Shown here: in pieces, positions 27,064 to 36,004 of the stretch
How the letters are laid out: each line of letters opens with the position of its first letter
Position numbering within the stretch: position 1 is the stretch's first letter
Virus record (IMG/VR): IMGVR_UViG_3300025695_000006
Location: 16,331 to 80,330 of that record
DNA: 64,000 nt
Reading direction: 5' to 3' (one strand)
From: a virus
The notes under the pieces: generated by a model
Told to the model about the DNA's origin: nothing
The model's input: the letters and a program-made list of their open reading frames with translations, nothing else
Databases searched by the model: none
Position numbers and translations under genes: made by a program

Positions 27064-30000
27064 ATGGCTGGATACAAGATACCTTTAGATCAAATAGAAA
27101 AGTTTTTAAATGGACATGATGATGAGAAGTATATTGTTAATATAGAATACGACAAAGAAACAAATCTTATTCACAAAATAAAACAGCATCCAGAAAAAGG
27201 CCTCTATACCGAAAAGGAGCCTCTACTCGCTTTTATGTGGATTAAAAACCTTAACAAAGTTAAGGAATTAATAAACTTCTACGGTAATAGCGATGCTAGG
27301 ATAAGATCTGCTAGAGAAAAATTCGGTATAGAAATAAAATCGTTAGAACACAGTAATCACCCTAAATTAATTGAAGGTTATAGGTATTTACTAACCTGTA
27401 CTCAGGGACACCAAAGAATGTTACAGTTCTTTAAAGAAGGTGGTTTATATGTTTATGATAAAAGAAATGATATAAGATCTAATTTCTTAATGATATCACC
27501 AGTAGAACAATATTTAATACATACTGGTAAACGACTTTTTAAGGGTTTCGATGAATATTCTGAAATACACAAACTAGTATTCGATTTAGAAACAACTGGT
27601 TTAGACCCTAGTTATAGTAGGATATTTATGATTGGTATGTACACAAATAAAGGTGTGGAAGAAATAATACCAATCGAAGACAATGACGAGTCAGAAAGAC
27701 AAGGTATCATAAAATTCTTTGATAAAATAAACGAAATAAAACCAGCTATTATAGCGGGATACAATAGTGCTAACTTTGACTGGCCATTTTTCTTTAAAAG
27801 ATGTGAAATACTAGGGTTAGATATAGAAAAAATAGCAATCACCCTTAAGAAAGGTGAGTTAATCAATAATAGATCAGGAATGCTTAAACTAGGTAGTGAA
27901 GTCGAACATTTCGAACAAACTAATATGTTTGGTTATAGTATTATAGACATTATACACTCAGCCAGAAGAGCTCAAGCTATCGATTCCAGTATGAAGTCAG
28001 CAGGTCTTAAATACGTTTGTAAATACAATAAAATAAATAAGAAAAATCGTGTTTATATCACTGGTGATAAAATAGGTGATACGTGGTATTCAAAAGATAC
28101 TTTTTATTTTAATGACAGGAACGGTACCTACAACAAAGCTAAAGGTTCCATAGATTTTATCGATAACATAACAAGAGAGTACGTACAATCAAACCCAGAA
28201 GAGATATTTGTTTATAGTGAGAATGAGTCTTTAGAAGGTTTTGGTGAACAATCTAAAGAGATGCGTGGCGAAAGCAACGCAATACCTATCCTTACTAAGA
28301 AAAAACCAGGTAATACCGATGATTCATTCTTTAACGACCTAGAATTAGAGGATAATAAAGTTAAAATAAATAAGGGTATCAAGGAGATAATCAGATTTAT
28401 TGATGAGGGTAAGAAAGTTAATTTCCCTAAAAGTGGTATAGGTACAGATTCTTCTCAACTACAATTAAGAGCACCTAATACCTACAACTTTTTAATACAA
28501 ACGCTAAAAGCGTTGCGTTCTTACATAGAAACAATAAAACCTGTTGATGGTAAATATATTGTTGAGAGATATCTTATTGATGATTTATGGGAAACCATGG
28601 AAGTAGATGAGGTTTACAACCAGTCTTCATTTTTATTAGCTAAGCTAGTACCAACAACTTACCAAAGAGTATCCACAATGGGTACCGCTGGGTTATGGAA
28701 GCTTTTAATGATGACCTATTCCTTCGAGAATGGTTTAGCCGTACCAACCCCAGAAGAGAGACGTAGTTTTACTGGTGGGTTATCTAGACTTTTTAAGGTC
28801 GGTTATTCTGAAGAATTAAGGAAAATGGATTACGACTCATTATACCCAGCCATACAATTAGCTCACGATATATTCCCTAGTTCTGATGTTAATGGGGCTA
28901 TGAAATCCATGTTAAAATACTTTCACACAGAGAGGTTTAAAGCTAAAAACCTAGCCAGTAAGTATAAAAAAGAGGGTAACTATCAATTAGCGGATAAATA
29001 CAAAAGAAAACAACTACCACTTAAGATATTTATAAACTCAATGTTCGGTGCCCTGGGTGCTCCTCTAGCCTTTCAATGGGCTGAGATAGATGTTAGTGAG
29101 CAAATAACATGTACAGCTAGGCAATACCTTAGATTATTAGTTAAATTCTTTATAAAGAAAGGTTACGACCCTTCAGTATTAGATACCGATGGTGTAAACT
29201 TCACAGCGCCAGAGAGTGGTGAAGATTTTATTTATATAGGTAAAGGTTTAAGTAACAGCGTTGAAAAAGGCAGAGAGTACACTGGTGTAGACGCTACGGT
29301 TGCGGAATTCAACGACTTATATATGCGTAAAGAAATGGGGTTGAGTTTAGATGGGGTATGGCCATCAACTATAAACCTATCTAGAAAAAATTATGCTCTC
29401 CTAGAATATGATGGTAGTATTAGTTTAACTGGTAACAGTATTAAATCCAAAAAACTACCTATGTATATAGAAGAATTCCTTAAAAAAGGGATTAAAATGT
29501 TGTTAGAGAATAAGGGTTATGAATTTGTTAGTTATTATCATGAATATGCTGAAAAGATATATAACAAAGAAATACCATTAGCTATGATAGCAACTAAATC
29601 AAGAGTTAAGAAGAGTATTGAGGATTATAAAAATAGAGGCACTGATAAAAATGGTAGAGACCTACCTAAACAGGCTCATATGGAATTAGCGGTTATAAAT
29701 AACTTAGATGTTAACTTAGGTGATACAATATATTATGTAAATAATGGTAAGGTAAAGTCTCACGGTGATTCGCAATATAATAAAGAAGGTGAAATGTATG
29801 CTTCTTTAGTACCTATGGATATAATAGAAAACAAACCTAATGAGATAGGTGAATATAACGTACCTAAATATCTAGACGCTTTTAACAAGAAAATAAAACC
29901 ATTATTAGTTTCGTACTCTTTAAATGTTAGGGGTGATATATTGATAAATAAACCAGAAGACAAGAAAATGTTCCTAAGGTCGGAATTAAAATTGTTGAAT

Positions 30001-30165
30001 AATCAACCTAACGATATAGGTGACCAAGATACCTTATTAGAGTTTTACACCCCATCACCAACAGAAAAAGAGTTCTGGAATAAACTATCATATGAACCTG
30101 ATTTTTGGTTTAATGATGATATAATATTTAAAATACCTGGTTTCGAAGAAGAAATTCCAGTGTGA
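27064..30165 (+). CDS. 43: DNA polymerase, family B (gp43-like)
   Basis: 1,033 residues, longer than T4 gp43 (898). The proofreading exonuclease has Exo I FDLETTGLD (about 173) and Exo II AGYNSANFDWP (about 236-246). The polymerase domain has motif A DYDSLYPAIQ (about 588), motif B KIFINSMFGALG (about 654) and motif C DTDGV (about 705). Motif C has Gly where nearly all family B enzymes have Ser (DTDS); both catalytic Asp are kept. It replicates the phage genome. The gene has its own host-type promoter rather than a TATTTATA box, consistent with early/middle expression. Confidence 0.95.
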   Translation: MAGYKIPLDQIEKFLNGHDDEKYIVNIEYDKETNLIHKIKQHPEKGLYTEKEPLLAFMWIKNLNKVKELINFYGNSDARIRSAREKFGIEIKSLEHSNHPKLIEGYRYLLTCTQGHQRMLQFFKEGGLYVYDKRNDIRSNFLMISPVEQYLIHTGKRLFKGFDEYSEIHKLVFDLETTGLDPSYSRIFMIGMYTNKGVEEIIPIEDNDESERQGIIKFFDKINEIKPAIIAGYNSANFDWPFFFKRCEILGLDIEKIAITLKKGELINNRSGMLKLGSEVEHFEQTNMFGYSIIDIIHSARRAQAIDSSMKSAGLKYVCKYNKINKKNRVYITGDKIGDTWYSKDTFYFNDRNGTYNKAKGSIDFIDNITREYVQSNPEEIFVYSENESLEGFGEQSKEMRGESNAIPILTKKKPGNTDDSFFNDLELEDNKVKINKGIKEIIRFIDEGKKVNFPKSGIGTDSSQLQLRAPNTYNFLIQTLKALRSYIETIKPVDGKYIVERYLIDDLWETMEVDEVYNQSSFLLAKLVPTTYQRVSTMGTAGLWKLLMMTYSFENGLAVPTPEERRSFTGGLSRLFKVGYSEELRKMDYDSLYPAIQLAHDIFPSSDVNGAMKSMLKYFHTERFKAKNLASKYKKEGNYQLADKYKRKQLPLKIFINSMFGALGAPLAFQWAEIDVSEQITCTARQYLRLLVKFFIKKGYDPSVLDTDGVNFTAPESGEDFIYIGKGLSNSVEKGREYTGVDATVAEFNDLYMRKEMGLSLDGVWPSTINLSRKNYALLEYDGSISLTGNSIKSKKLPMYIEEFLKKGIKMLLENKGYEFVSYYHEYAEKIYNKEIPLAMIATKSRVKKSIEDYKNRGTDKNGRDLPKQAHMELAVINNLDVNLGDTIYYVNNGKVKSHGDSQYNKEGEMYASLVPMDIIENKPNEIGEYNVPKYLDAFNKKIKPLLVSYSLNVRGDILINKPEDKKMFLRSELKLLNNQPNDIGDQDTLLEFYTPSPTEKEFWNKLSYEPDFWFNDDIIFKIPGFEEEIPV

Positions 30166-30209
30166 TATGAATATTACTAAACTCAAAGATATTTATAATA
30201 AAATATTCT

Positions 30210-30776
30210 ATGGAAAATAATAAAAACATCAAAGAGTTTATTGACGATGAAGGTAATATCATAAGTGGTGATCTAAAACATGTCGATTACAAGAACACGT
30301 CACATGACACTACTGACGCTTCGGTATTAAAAACTAGACAACCTTTTTTATTCCAAAACTACAGGAGATACTACGGAGAATCAACACTACCGTTCAACGA
30401 AGAAGCAGATAAACTAAAAGACTCACCAGAAAAGTTTTATGAATTCCTATATAAAAAGGGTTTAGAGAACACTTTTGAAGATTACTTCCTAGAAATAAAG
30501 GATAAAAAAGATGTTAAACCAGCCAACCCAGAGGAACTAACTAAAACTACTTCTAAAGAAAAGGCGTTTAAAATGTTAGAAGATTTATTATCTAGAGGTA
30601 AAGACAGTAGCATAATAAACAAAGTAGTACCTACCACCATAGAAGAAATAAGAGGTAAAGAAAGCCTAATTTTAGGTAAATTAGATAGACTTATTGAATT
30701 CTTTAATAAAAATATGGATGAATCCGAAAAAAAGGTTTTACTAGACTACTTTAAGAAATCTTTAGATAATGAGTGA
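30210..30776 (+). CDS. unknown acidic/basic small protein
   Basis: 188 residues, not recognised. Hydrophilic, with predicted helices in the second half (EKAFKMLEDLLSRGKD, then a C-terminal ESLILGKLDRLIEFFNKN coiled segment). It overlaps the next gene by 8 nt, indicating an operon following DNA polymerase. No enzyme motif is visible. Confidence 0.6.
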   Translation: MENNKNIKEFIDDEGNIISGDLKHVDYKNTSHDTTDASVLKTRQPFLFQNYRRYYGESTLPFNEEADKLKDSPEKFYEFLYKKGLENTFEDYFLEIKDKKDVKPANPEELTKTTSKEKAFKMLEDLLSRGKDSSIINKVVPTTIEEIRGKESLILGKLDRLIEFFNKNMDESEKKVLLDYFKKSLDNE

Positions 30777-31266
30777 GTTATTTGAGAACATAAACGAAGA
30801 AAATTCTATATTAAAGAGTAAATCCTATGACTTACCAGAAGAGTTAATTGATTTATTAAAAAGTGCGATTAAAAAACACTCTGAACATAAGACAGTAAAG
30901 GGTTATAAAAGAGCCAACCATTTAATAAAAAACACTAACCAACCCTTTGTTAACTTAGTTATGATAAAACATTACTTTGATACGCTAGATAAAGACAACT
31001 TAAACCCAATAGAATACGAGTTAAATGGTGGTGATGCTATGAATAAATGGGTTCAGGGTTTAATAAAAAGTGAAAGAGAAAGGGTTAAGAGTCAAAAAGT
31101 CGCAAAAACTAATGCTGGTATGAGTCAACAATTTAGACAAGATGATAAAGATAATGACTTCGACACTAGTATAGGTGATAGAGTTATGGATGTACCAGAC
31201 CTAATGACGAATAGTGCTTTATTAGAGGATATAGATAAAATAAAAAAATTAATAAATAAAATTTAA
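30769..31266 (+). CDS. unknown helical protein
   Basis: 165 residues, mostly helical and charged, with a central NHLIKNTNQPFVNLVMIKHYFD segment. Not recognised. It overlaps the upstream gene by 8 nt and is 5 nt from the next gene. The chain of four tightly packed small genes is a common arrangement for phage accessory or virion-internal proteins. Confidence 0.55.
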   Translation: MSELFENINEENSILKSKSYDLPEELIDLLKSAIKKHSEHKTVKGYKRANHLIKNTNQPFVNLVMIKHYFDTLDKDNLNPIEYELNGGDAMNKWVQGLIKSERERVKSQKVAKTNAGMSQQFRQDDKDNDFDTSIGDRVMDVPDLMTNSALLEDIDKIKKLINKI

Positions 31267-31271
31267 AGATT

Positions 31272-31553
31272 ATGGCTAACAATATTTTAAAAGTACCTGC
31301 TTCACAACAACTTAGACAGGTAGCTAGCGATGAAAGAGAAGGTAAATTAATACCAACTAACGAATATAAACCAGATTCATTCGAGTATGGGGCTACAAAC
31401 CCTAATGCTGTAAGTGACGGTGACAGTAAAGGAAAAGGTGATTTAGGGAAAGGTACTATCGGTAACGACACTGATGTAGCTGAAAGATCTAAATTATTAG
31501 CTGTTAATAACTACAAGAATACTAATACATATCCAGACGAATCTGTACTTTAA
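31272..31553 (+). CDS. unknown small Gly/Lys/Asp-rich protein
   Basis: 93 residues, low complexity in the middle (GDSKGKGDLGKG) and probably disordered. No match. It lies in the same operon, between the helical unknown and the WYL-like gene. Confidence 0.5.
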   Translation: MANNILKVPASQQLRQVASDEREGKLIPTNEYKPDSFEYGATNPNAVSDGDSKGKGDLGKGTIGNDTDVAERSKLLAVNNYKNTNTYPDESVL

Positions 31554-31565
31554 TTTTATAATATT

Positions 31566-32114
31566 ATGCTTATAATTGAAAATATCGGTGATGATAAGTT
31601 AGATGTTATTAGATACGCAATTGAAAATAAATACGAGGTTTCGTTCTGGTACAGAGGTGTTAAAGTTAGTGACCCTGACAATAAAAAGTACACTAAACAA
31701 AACTATAGACGCGTACAACCAGTAGCACTAGGTAAAAGTAAGGGTACTGGTAAATGGATGCTTAGGGCCTACCAAACTACAGGTGTGACTAACACAGAAA
31801 ACCAAAAATGGAAAACTTTCATTGTTGATGAAATTAAAGATAATACGATTAAAGTGATGTATGATAACACGGGTAAGAATCTAAAAACTTTCGAACCTAA
31901 AAGCGATTACAAAACGGATGGATCAGACAAAAAGATGGCTAATGATAAGTCTATAAATTATTTAGATGTTAATAAACCAGCTGGACCTAAAGATCCCAAT
32001 TATAAAGAACCAGAAATGGTAAATAAAAATGAAGAAGGAGAAAATGTCGATTTAACTATTAATGAATCTTACAGCTCTGGTTTTCTAAAATGGATATATA
32101 GTACATATGAATAG
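31566..32114 (+). CDS. WYL-domain-like protein
   Basis: 182 residues. Residues about 10-95 fit the WYL pattern: VIRYAIENKYEVSFWYRG, then RRVQPVALG, KWMLRAYQTTG and KTFIVDEI. WYL domains sense nucleic-acid or other ligands and occur in regulators of phage and defence systems. There is no HTH, so it is a stand-alone WYL-like domain with a disordered, Lys-rich tail from about 100 onward. It overlaps the next gene by 8 nt. A nucleic-acid-linked regulatory role is possible, but this is inferred from the domain only. Confidence 0.5.
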   Translation: MLIIENIGDDKLDVIRYAIENKYEVSFWYRGVKVSDPDNKKYTKQNYRRVQPVALGKSKGTGKWMLRAYQTTGVTNTENQKWKTFIVDEIKDNTIKVMYDNTGKNLKTFEPKSDYKTDGSDKKMANDKSINYLDVNKPAGPKDPNYKEPEMVNKNEEGENVDLTINESYSSGFLKWIYSTYE

Positions 32115-32703
32115 TGAAGAAAAAGCGAATAAATTAGCTCAAGGTATAGCTAACGCAAGAAAAGTAATGCAGAAAGTAGAAGGTGGTATCTCTAATAGCA
32201 ACCAAAACACAAATAATGGTATTAGCACATCATACCCACCACAACCTAACTATAATGAAAGGGAACCAGAGTACATATCTGAGGCTGAAATGAAAGCAAG
32301 GGTAGCGTCTAAGAACACTGGACCTAAAAAGACTATGAAAAACCTAGAGTCATCTAAAATGCCTAAAGAAATATTAGAATCTTTCTTAAACAACCCTATT
32401 AACGACCCAACAGTACCAGTTGGTTTAGACAACGTTGTAAGTAAGGTTAACGAGACTCAAAACAGTTACAATAACGTATATCAATCAACAGGACCCGAAA
32501 TAACTAAAGAGGTTGTAGTAGAATCTAAAGCTCCAGTTATGGACACTAATTTGATAGAATATATCATAAAAAAAACTGTTGAAGAAACGATAGACAAGAT
32601 GAGTAAAAATACGTCTATTGATGAGACTATACAAATAAAAATAGGTGAAAAGACTTTTGGTGGTAAATTAATGTCATTAAAAGAGAATAATAAAAATAAA
32701 TAA
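32107..32703 (+). CDS. unknown, mostly disordered protein
   Basis: 198 residues. Asn/Gln/Pro/Ser-rich N-terminal half, predicted disordered; the C-terminal ~55 residues form a helix plus strand unit (LIEYIIKKTVEETIDKM, then IQIKIGEKTFGGKLMSL) that looks like a compact conserved domain. No family recognised. Last gene before the holin-like frame. Confidence 0.5.
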   Translation: MNSEEKANKLAQGIANARKVMQKVEGGISNSNQNTNNGISTSYPPQPNYNEREPEYISEAEMKARVASKNTGPKKTMKNLESSKMPKEILESFLNNPINDPTVPVGLDNVVSKVNETQNSYNNVYQSTGPEITKEVVVESKAPVMDTNLIEYIIKKTVEETIDKMSKNTSIDETIQIKIGEKTFGGKLMSLKENNKNK

Positions 32704-32716
32704 ATAAATAAAAATT

Positions 32717-32896
32717 ATGAACAAAGAACAATTAATGGGAATTATTAGACACGTACTAACATTTGTTGGTGGTATTGTTGTCGCAAAAGGGTTTGCTGAC
32801 GAAGCTCTTGTATTAGAATTAATCGGTGGTGGTACAACACTAATAGGTGGTATATGGTCAATCTTAGATAAAATCAAGGATACTAAAAAAGTATGA
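32717..32896 (+). CDS. holin-like small membrane protein
   Basis: 59 residues: MNKEQLMGIIRHVLTFVGGI, then VVAKGFADEALVLELIGGGT, then TLIGGIWSILDKI and a Lys-rich tail. Two hydrophobic segments (about 8-24 and 33-50) around a short loop and a positively charged C-terminus are the hallmarks of small class II-type phage holins. Holins permeabilise the inner membrane to release the lysin at the end of infection. No endolysin was recognised nearby, so the lysis role rests on topology alone. Confidence 0.6.
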   Translation: MNKEQLMGIIRHVLTFVGGIVVAKGFADEALVLELIGGGTTLIGGIWSILDKIKDTKKV

Positions 32897-32897
32897 T

Positions 32898-33089
32898 ATG
32901 TCTGTAATAAAATTTTGTAAAAACAAATGTTGTCCAGTAATAGAGGTGAAAGAATCCACGATAGTACTTGGCGATAAAGAAGGTCCAGAAGGTATAACCA
33001 CATGGACTAAATCACAGTTTTCTGATTTTGTTGAGGCGGCCAAGTCGGGTAAGTTCGACGATATAACCACCAACAAACAAGAAAGTTAA
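32898..33089 (+). CDS. small Cys-containing protein, faint DUF397-like
   Basis: 63 residues with Cys-X3-CC near the N-terminus (FCKNKCCP) and a WTKSQFSDFVEAAKSGKFDD end. The spacing of the Trp-Thr-Lys and Phe-X2-Ala-Lys-X-Gly-Lys-Phe pieces recalls DUF397 of actinobacteria. This is only a resemblance by eye. The ATG begins one base after the holin-like stop, so the two are coupled and it could modulate lysis. Confidence 0.45.
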   Translation: MSVIKFCKNKCCPVIEVKESTIVLGDKEGPEGITTWTKSQFSDFVEAAKSGKFDDITTNKQES

Positions 33090-33095
33090 AAACTC

Positions 33096-33133
33096 AAAAA
33101 CCCAATTAAATGCAATATATTAATTGGGTTTTT
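33096..33133 (+). terminator. terminator after the small-gene operon
   Basis: Thirteen-pair stem AAAAACCCAATTA / TAATTGGGTTTTT around a 12-nt AT-rich loop; the T-run is part of the 3' arm. It ends the polymerase-to-small-gene unit and separates it from the lipoprotein gene. Confidence 0.75.
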
Positions 33134-33152
33134 AATTAAATTCACTATATTG
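33124..33152 (+). promoter_or_regulatory. possible host-type promoter of lipoprotein gene
   Basis: TTG (33124-33126), 19-nt spacer, TATATTG (33146-33152): close to the Bacteroidetes consensus but lacking the third T before G. It overlaps the terminator stem and lies 18 nt before the lipoprotein ATG. Confidence 0.45.
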
Positions 33153-33169
33153 CAATAAATCTACTAACT

Positions 33170-33940
33170 ATGAAACAAATAATCTTAAGCCTGTTAATCA
33201 CAACAGCACTATTCGCTTGTCGAAAAACATCACCAATGGAAGAATCAGAAAACACATTGGAAGTAACAGAAGCAAACATGGCTGTTATCGGAAAGAGAAC
33301 TGCAACTTGGTGCGGGCCTTGTGGAAGTTGGGGGTTTCCTCAATTTGAAACATTGAAAGAAACTTACAAAGGAAAAGCCCTATTTATGGCTTGGAAAGAC
33401 GCCTTTACAACTACCGAAGGTTCAACTTTGTTTGATGAAGTAGGACCAACTTTTAACTTAGGGGGTTCAGTACCAACATTTTTTTACAATTTTATTCCAA
33501 ACGCTGATGATTCAGTGATTACGAAGCACGTTGAATCTGATTACGTTGTTGCTAGCGCTAATTACGACATGGAAGTATCAGGTCAAAATGTGTTGTTAAA
33601 AACCACAACAAAGTTTTTTGCTAATGTGGAAGGTGTGTACTATATAGCCCCATACATGATAGTTGACAACATCGTTGGTTACCAAAATGGGCATGTTGAC
33701 GGGAACAACACAGTTCATCACAACTATGTTGCTAGAGTCGCAAAACCAACAACGGTTAGTTCAGTAGAAAACTTTGGGTACCAATTAACAACAAATGGTG
33801 CTGAAAGAGGCCACACAATTAACCTAGACTTTACAGTAAAAAAAGATGTTTCCTGGAAAACAAAAGATATTTCTTTCGGATTAGTGATCTACAAACAAGA
33901 ACCTTGGGGGTTACAATTTGTCAACGCATTCACTAAATAA
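33170..33940 (+). CDS. Omp28-like thioredoxin-fold lipoprotein
   Basis: 256 residues. A lipoprotein signal peptide with lipobox LFAC places the acylated Cys at residue 17. A thioredoxin-like segment (TATWCGPCGSWGFPQF, about 44-59) carries a CGPC redox pair. A C-terminal beta-rich half resembles Omp28 (PF11551), a Bacteroidetes outer-membrane lipoprotein. It would sit in the periplasm or outer membrane. It is flanked by a terminator and its own promoter-like site, and codon use looks less AT-extreme than that of its neighbours (more GGG, GTG and GCC). It is therefore probably host-derived. A role in altering the host surface or excluding other phages is inference. Confidence 0.7.
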   Translation: MKQIILSLLITTALFACRKTSPMEESENTLEVTEANMAVIGKRTATWCGPCGSWGFPQFETLKETYKGKALFMAWKDAFTTTEGSTLFDEVGPTFNLGGSVPTFFYNFIPNADDSVITKHVESDYVVASANYDMEVSGQNVLLKTTTKFFANVEGVYYIAPYMIVDNIVGYQNGHVDGNNTVHHNYVARVAKPTTVSSVENFGYQLTTNGAERGHTINLDFTVKKDVSWKTKDISFGLVIYKQEPWGLQFVNAFTK

Positions 33941-33970
33941 CTTTAATTAATAAAGGTAAATTTTTATTAT

Positions 33971-34717
33971 ATGAATAAGATTAGAATTCTAGTTATAGGT
34001 GAGAGTTGCACTGACGAGTTTATTTATTGTAAATCGGATAGATTATCACCAGAAGCCCCAGTACCAGTTTTAAACCCAATAAAAACTGTTAAAAATAGAG
34101 GTATGTCTGGTAACACAACAACAAATTTAAAGTCTATATTACCAAACTCTCAGATTACTTCAGTGATACAAACTGAAAATATAACTAAAACACGTTATAT
34201 CGAGAATAAATCTAACCATATGTTCTTAAGGGTAGATAAAGGTGAGGACAGTTTAACACCTATAGAATGGACTAACGATATCATAGAATCTATAAAACAG
34301 GCTGATATAGTCGTTGTAAGTGATTACAACAAAGGTTTTTTAAAGGATTCTGATGTAAAAAGAATAGGAGAGTTAAGTGAGTTATCTATATTAGATTCTA
34401 AGCGTAAATTAAATAATGATATTATAAATAGTTATACGTTTATAAAATTGAATGAATCAGAATATGGTAACAATAAACATTTAACACATAACGGTATTAT
34501 AGTAACACTAGGATCTAAAGGTGCTAGACATGGTAGTAAATTATACCCATCACTAAACCCTCAAGAAACCATAGACGTAAGCGGTGCTGGTGATACTTTT
34601 ACCGCTTCATTCATAACTACCTACTATATAACCTCAGATATTTCAGAAGCTATAATAAAAGCTAATGAAAACGCTTCCAACGTCGTAAGTAGAAGAGGGG
34701 TAGTAACACCCAAATAA
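33971..34717 (+). CDS. PfkB-family sugar kinase (HldE/RfaE domain-like)
   Basis: 248 residues. N-terminal ILVIGESCTDEFIYC then RLSPEAPVPVL matches the first domain of heptose-7-phosphate kinases. The anion-hole/catalytic signature DVSGAGDTFTASF is intact at about 197-209. Ribokinase-like enzymes phosphorylate sugars; HldE-type ones make D-glycero-manno-heptose-1,7-bisphosphate. The usual GGA-N substrate loop is here GMSGNTTTNL, so the substrate may differ. It opens the sugar-gene cluster. The length is shorter than HldE (which is bifunctional), with no cytidylyltransferase domain. Confidence 0.75.
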   Translation: MNKIRILVIGESCTDEFIYCKSDRLSPEAPVPVLNPIKTVKNRGMSGNTTTNLKSILPNSQITSVIQTENITKTRYIENKSNHMFLRVDKGEDSLTPIEWTNDIIESIKQADIVVVSDYNKGFLKDSDVKRIGELSELSILDSKRKLNNDIINSYTFIKLNESEYGNNKHLTHNGIIVTLGSKGARHGSKLYPSLNPQETIDVSGAGDTFTASFITTYYITSDISEAIIKANENASNVVSRRGVVTPK

Positions 34718-34779
34718 ATAAACAGATTTACTTTAATTTATGCATTAAATTTACTATTATTACACAAATAATAAATTTA

Positions 34780-36003
34780 ATGAGTAAGATAAACATACTA
34801 GTTAACCCTAATGATAGGTCTGGATCTGGTAAATACAGGTGTATAGACCCACACGTAACCCTACAAAATAACCACAGTGAAGAATATTTTGTAGAGATAA
34901 ACCAAAATATAGATTTTAACGACACTAACTACCTAAAAAAGTTTAATATATTCTTTTTTAATAGGGTACCTGGGGGTAATTACCAACAAGCCGAAGAGAT
35001 TTTCGCTAAGATAAAATCTTTAGGTGGTAAAATAGTTCTTGATTTAGATGACTACTGGAGATTGGATAAATCTCACGGTATGTATTTACAGGCTAAAGAA
35101 GGTGGATACAGTAGAACTATTATCAATCTAGTTAAAAGTGCTGATATGGTAACTGTTACAACAGAAATACTAAGAGATGAAGTATTTAAGTACAACAAAA
35201 ACTGTTTCGTATTACCAAACGCGATTAACCCAAAAGAACAACAATTTACACCAAAACCTACAGAATCTGATAGATTAAGGTTCGGTTGGCTTGGCGGGTC
35301 TTCCCATATTAAAGATATCGAATTAATTAAAGATATAGCTCAGACCACAGCAAAACGAAAAGATGAAATACAATTTGTTTTATGCGGTTTCGATAAAAGA
35401 GGTAAGGTTAAAATGTTCAACCCAGAAACTAAAAAGTGGATGGAAAGAGATATGCAACCACTAGAAACTACATGGTTCATGTATGAGGTGTTTATAACTA
35501 ACAATTTTAGATTATTAGAGGGTGATACCGAGTATCTAAGTCATCTAATGAAGTTTGACCCAGAAGTTAAATTTGATGACTTAAACAAACCATACAGAAG
35601 GATATGGACAAAAAATATTAATAACTATGCTACAGGTTATAACGAGTTCGATGTAGCATTAGCACCTTTGTTAGATAACGAATTTAATAAATACAAGTCT
35701 CAGTTAAAAGTTATTGAGGCTGGTTTCCACAAAAAACCTATCATTGCACAAAACTACGGTCCGTATACAATAGATTTAATATCAGCGGTAAACAAAGGTG
35801 GTACTATTAACAGTGATGGTAACTCTTTATTAGTGGAAACTAGTAAAAACCATAAACAATGGGGTAAACACGTTAAAATGTTAATGGATAACCCAAATAT
35901 GGTAACGGACTTAGGTGAAAAGTTATACGAAACAGTTAAAGATCGTTACGATATAAATAACGTAACAAAATATAGAGACGAATTATACAAATCATTAGTT
36001 TAG
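34780..36003 (+). CDS. glycosyltransferase, GT-B fold (GT4-like)
   Basis: 407 residues. GT-B layout with an N-terminal Rossmann half containing IVLDLDDYWRL and the nucleotide-sugar half from about 160: RFGWLGGSSHIKDIELI, FDVALAPLLDNEFNKYKSQLK, IEAGFHKKPIIAQNYG. The DLDDYW and GWLGG/ALAP patterns match phage and bacterial family 1/4 glycosyltransferases. It ends one base before the dUTPase ATG. Acceptor unknown; virion protein, DNA or surface glycan are all possible. Confidence 0.75.
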   Translation: MSKINILVNPNDRSGSGKYRCIDPHVTLQNNHSEEYFVEINQNIDFNDTNYLKKFNIFFFNRVPGGNYQQAEEIFAKIKSLGGKIVLDLDDYWRLDKSHGMYLQAKEGGYSRTIINLVKSADMVTVTTEILRDEVFKYNKNCFVLPNAINPKEQQFTPKPTESDRLRFGWLGGSSHIKDIELIKDIAQTTAKRKDEIQFVLCGFDKRGKVKMFNPETKKWMERDMQPLETTWFMYEVFITNNFRLLEGDTEYLSHLMKFDPEVKFDDLNKPYRRIWTKNINNYATGYNEFDVALAPLLDNEFNKYKSQLKVIEAGFHKKPIIAQNYGPYTIDLISAVNKGGTINSDGNSLLVETSKNHKQWGKHVKMLMDNPNMVTDLGEKLYETVKDRYDINNVTKYRDELYKSLV

Positions 36004-36004
36004 A

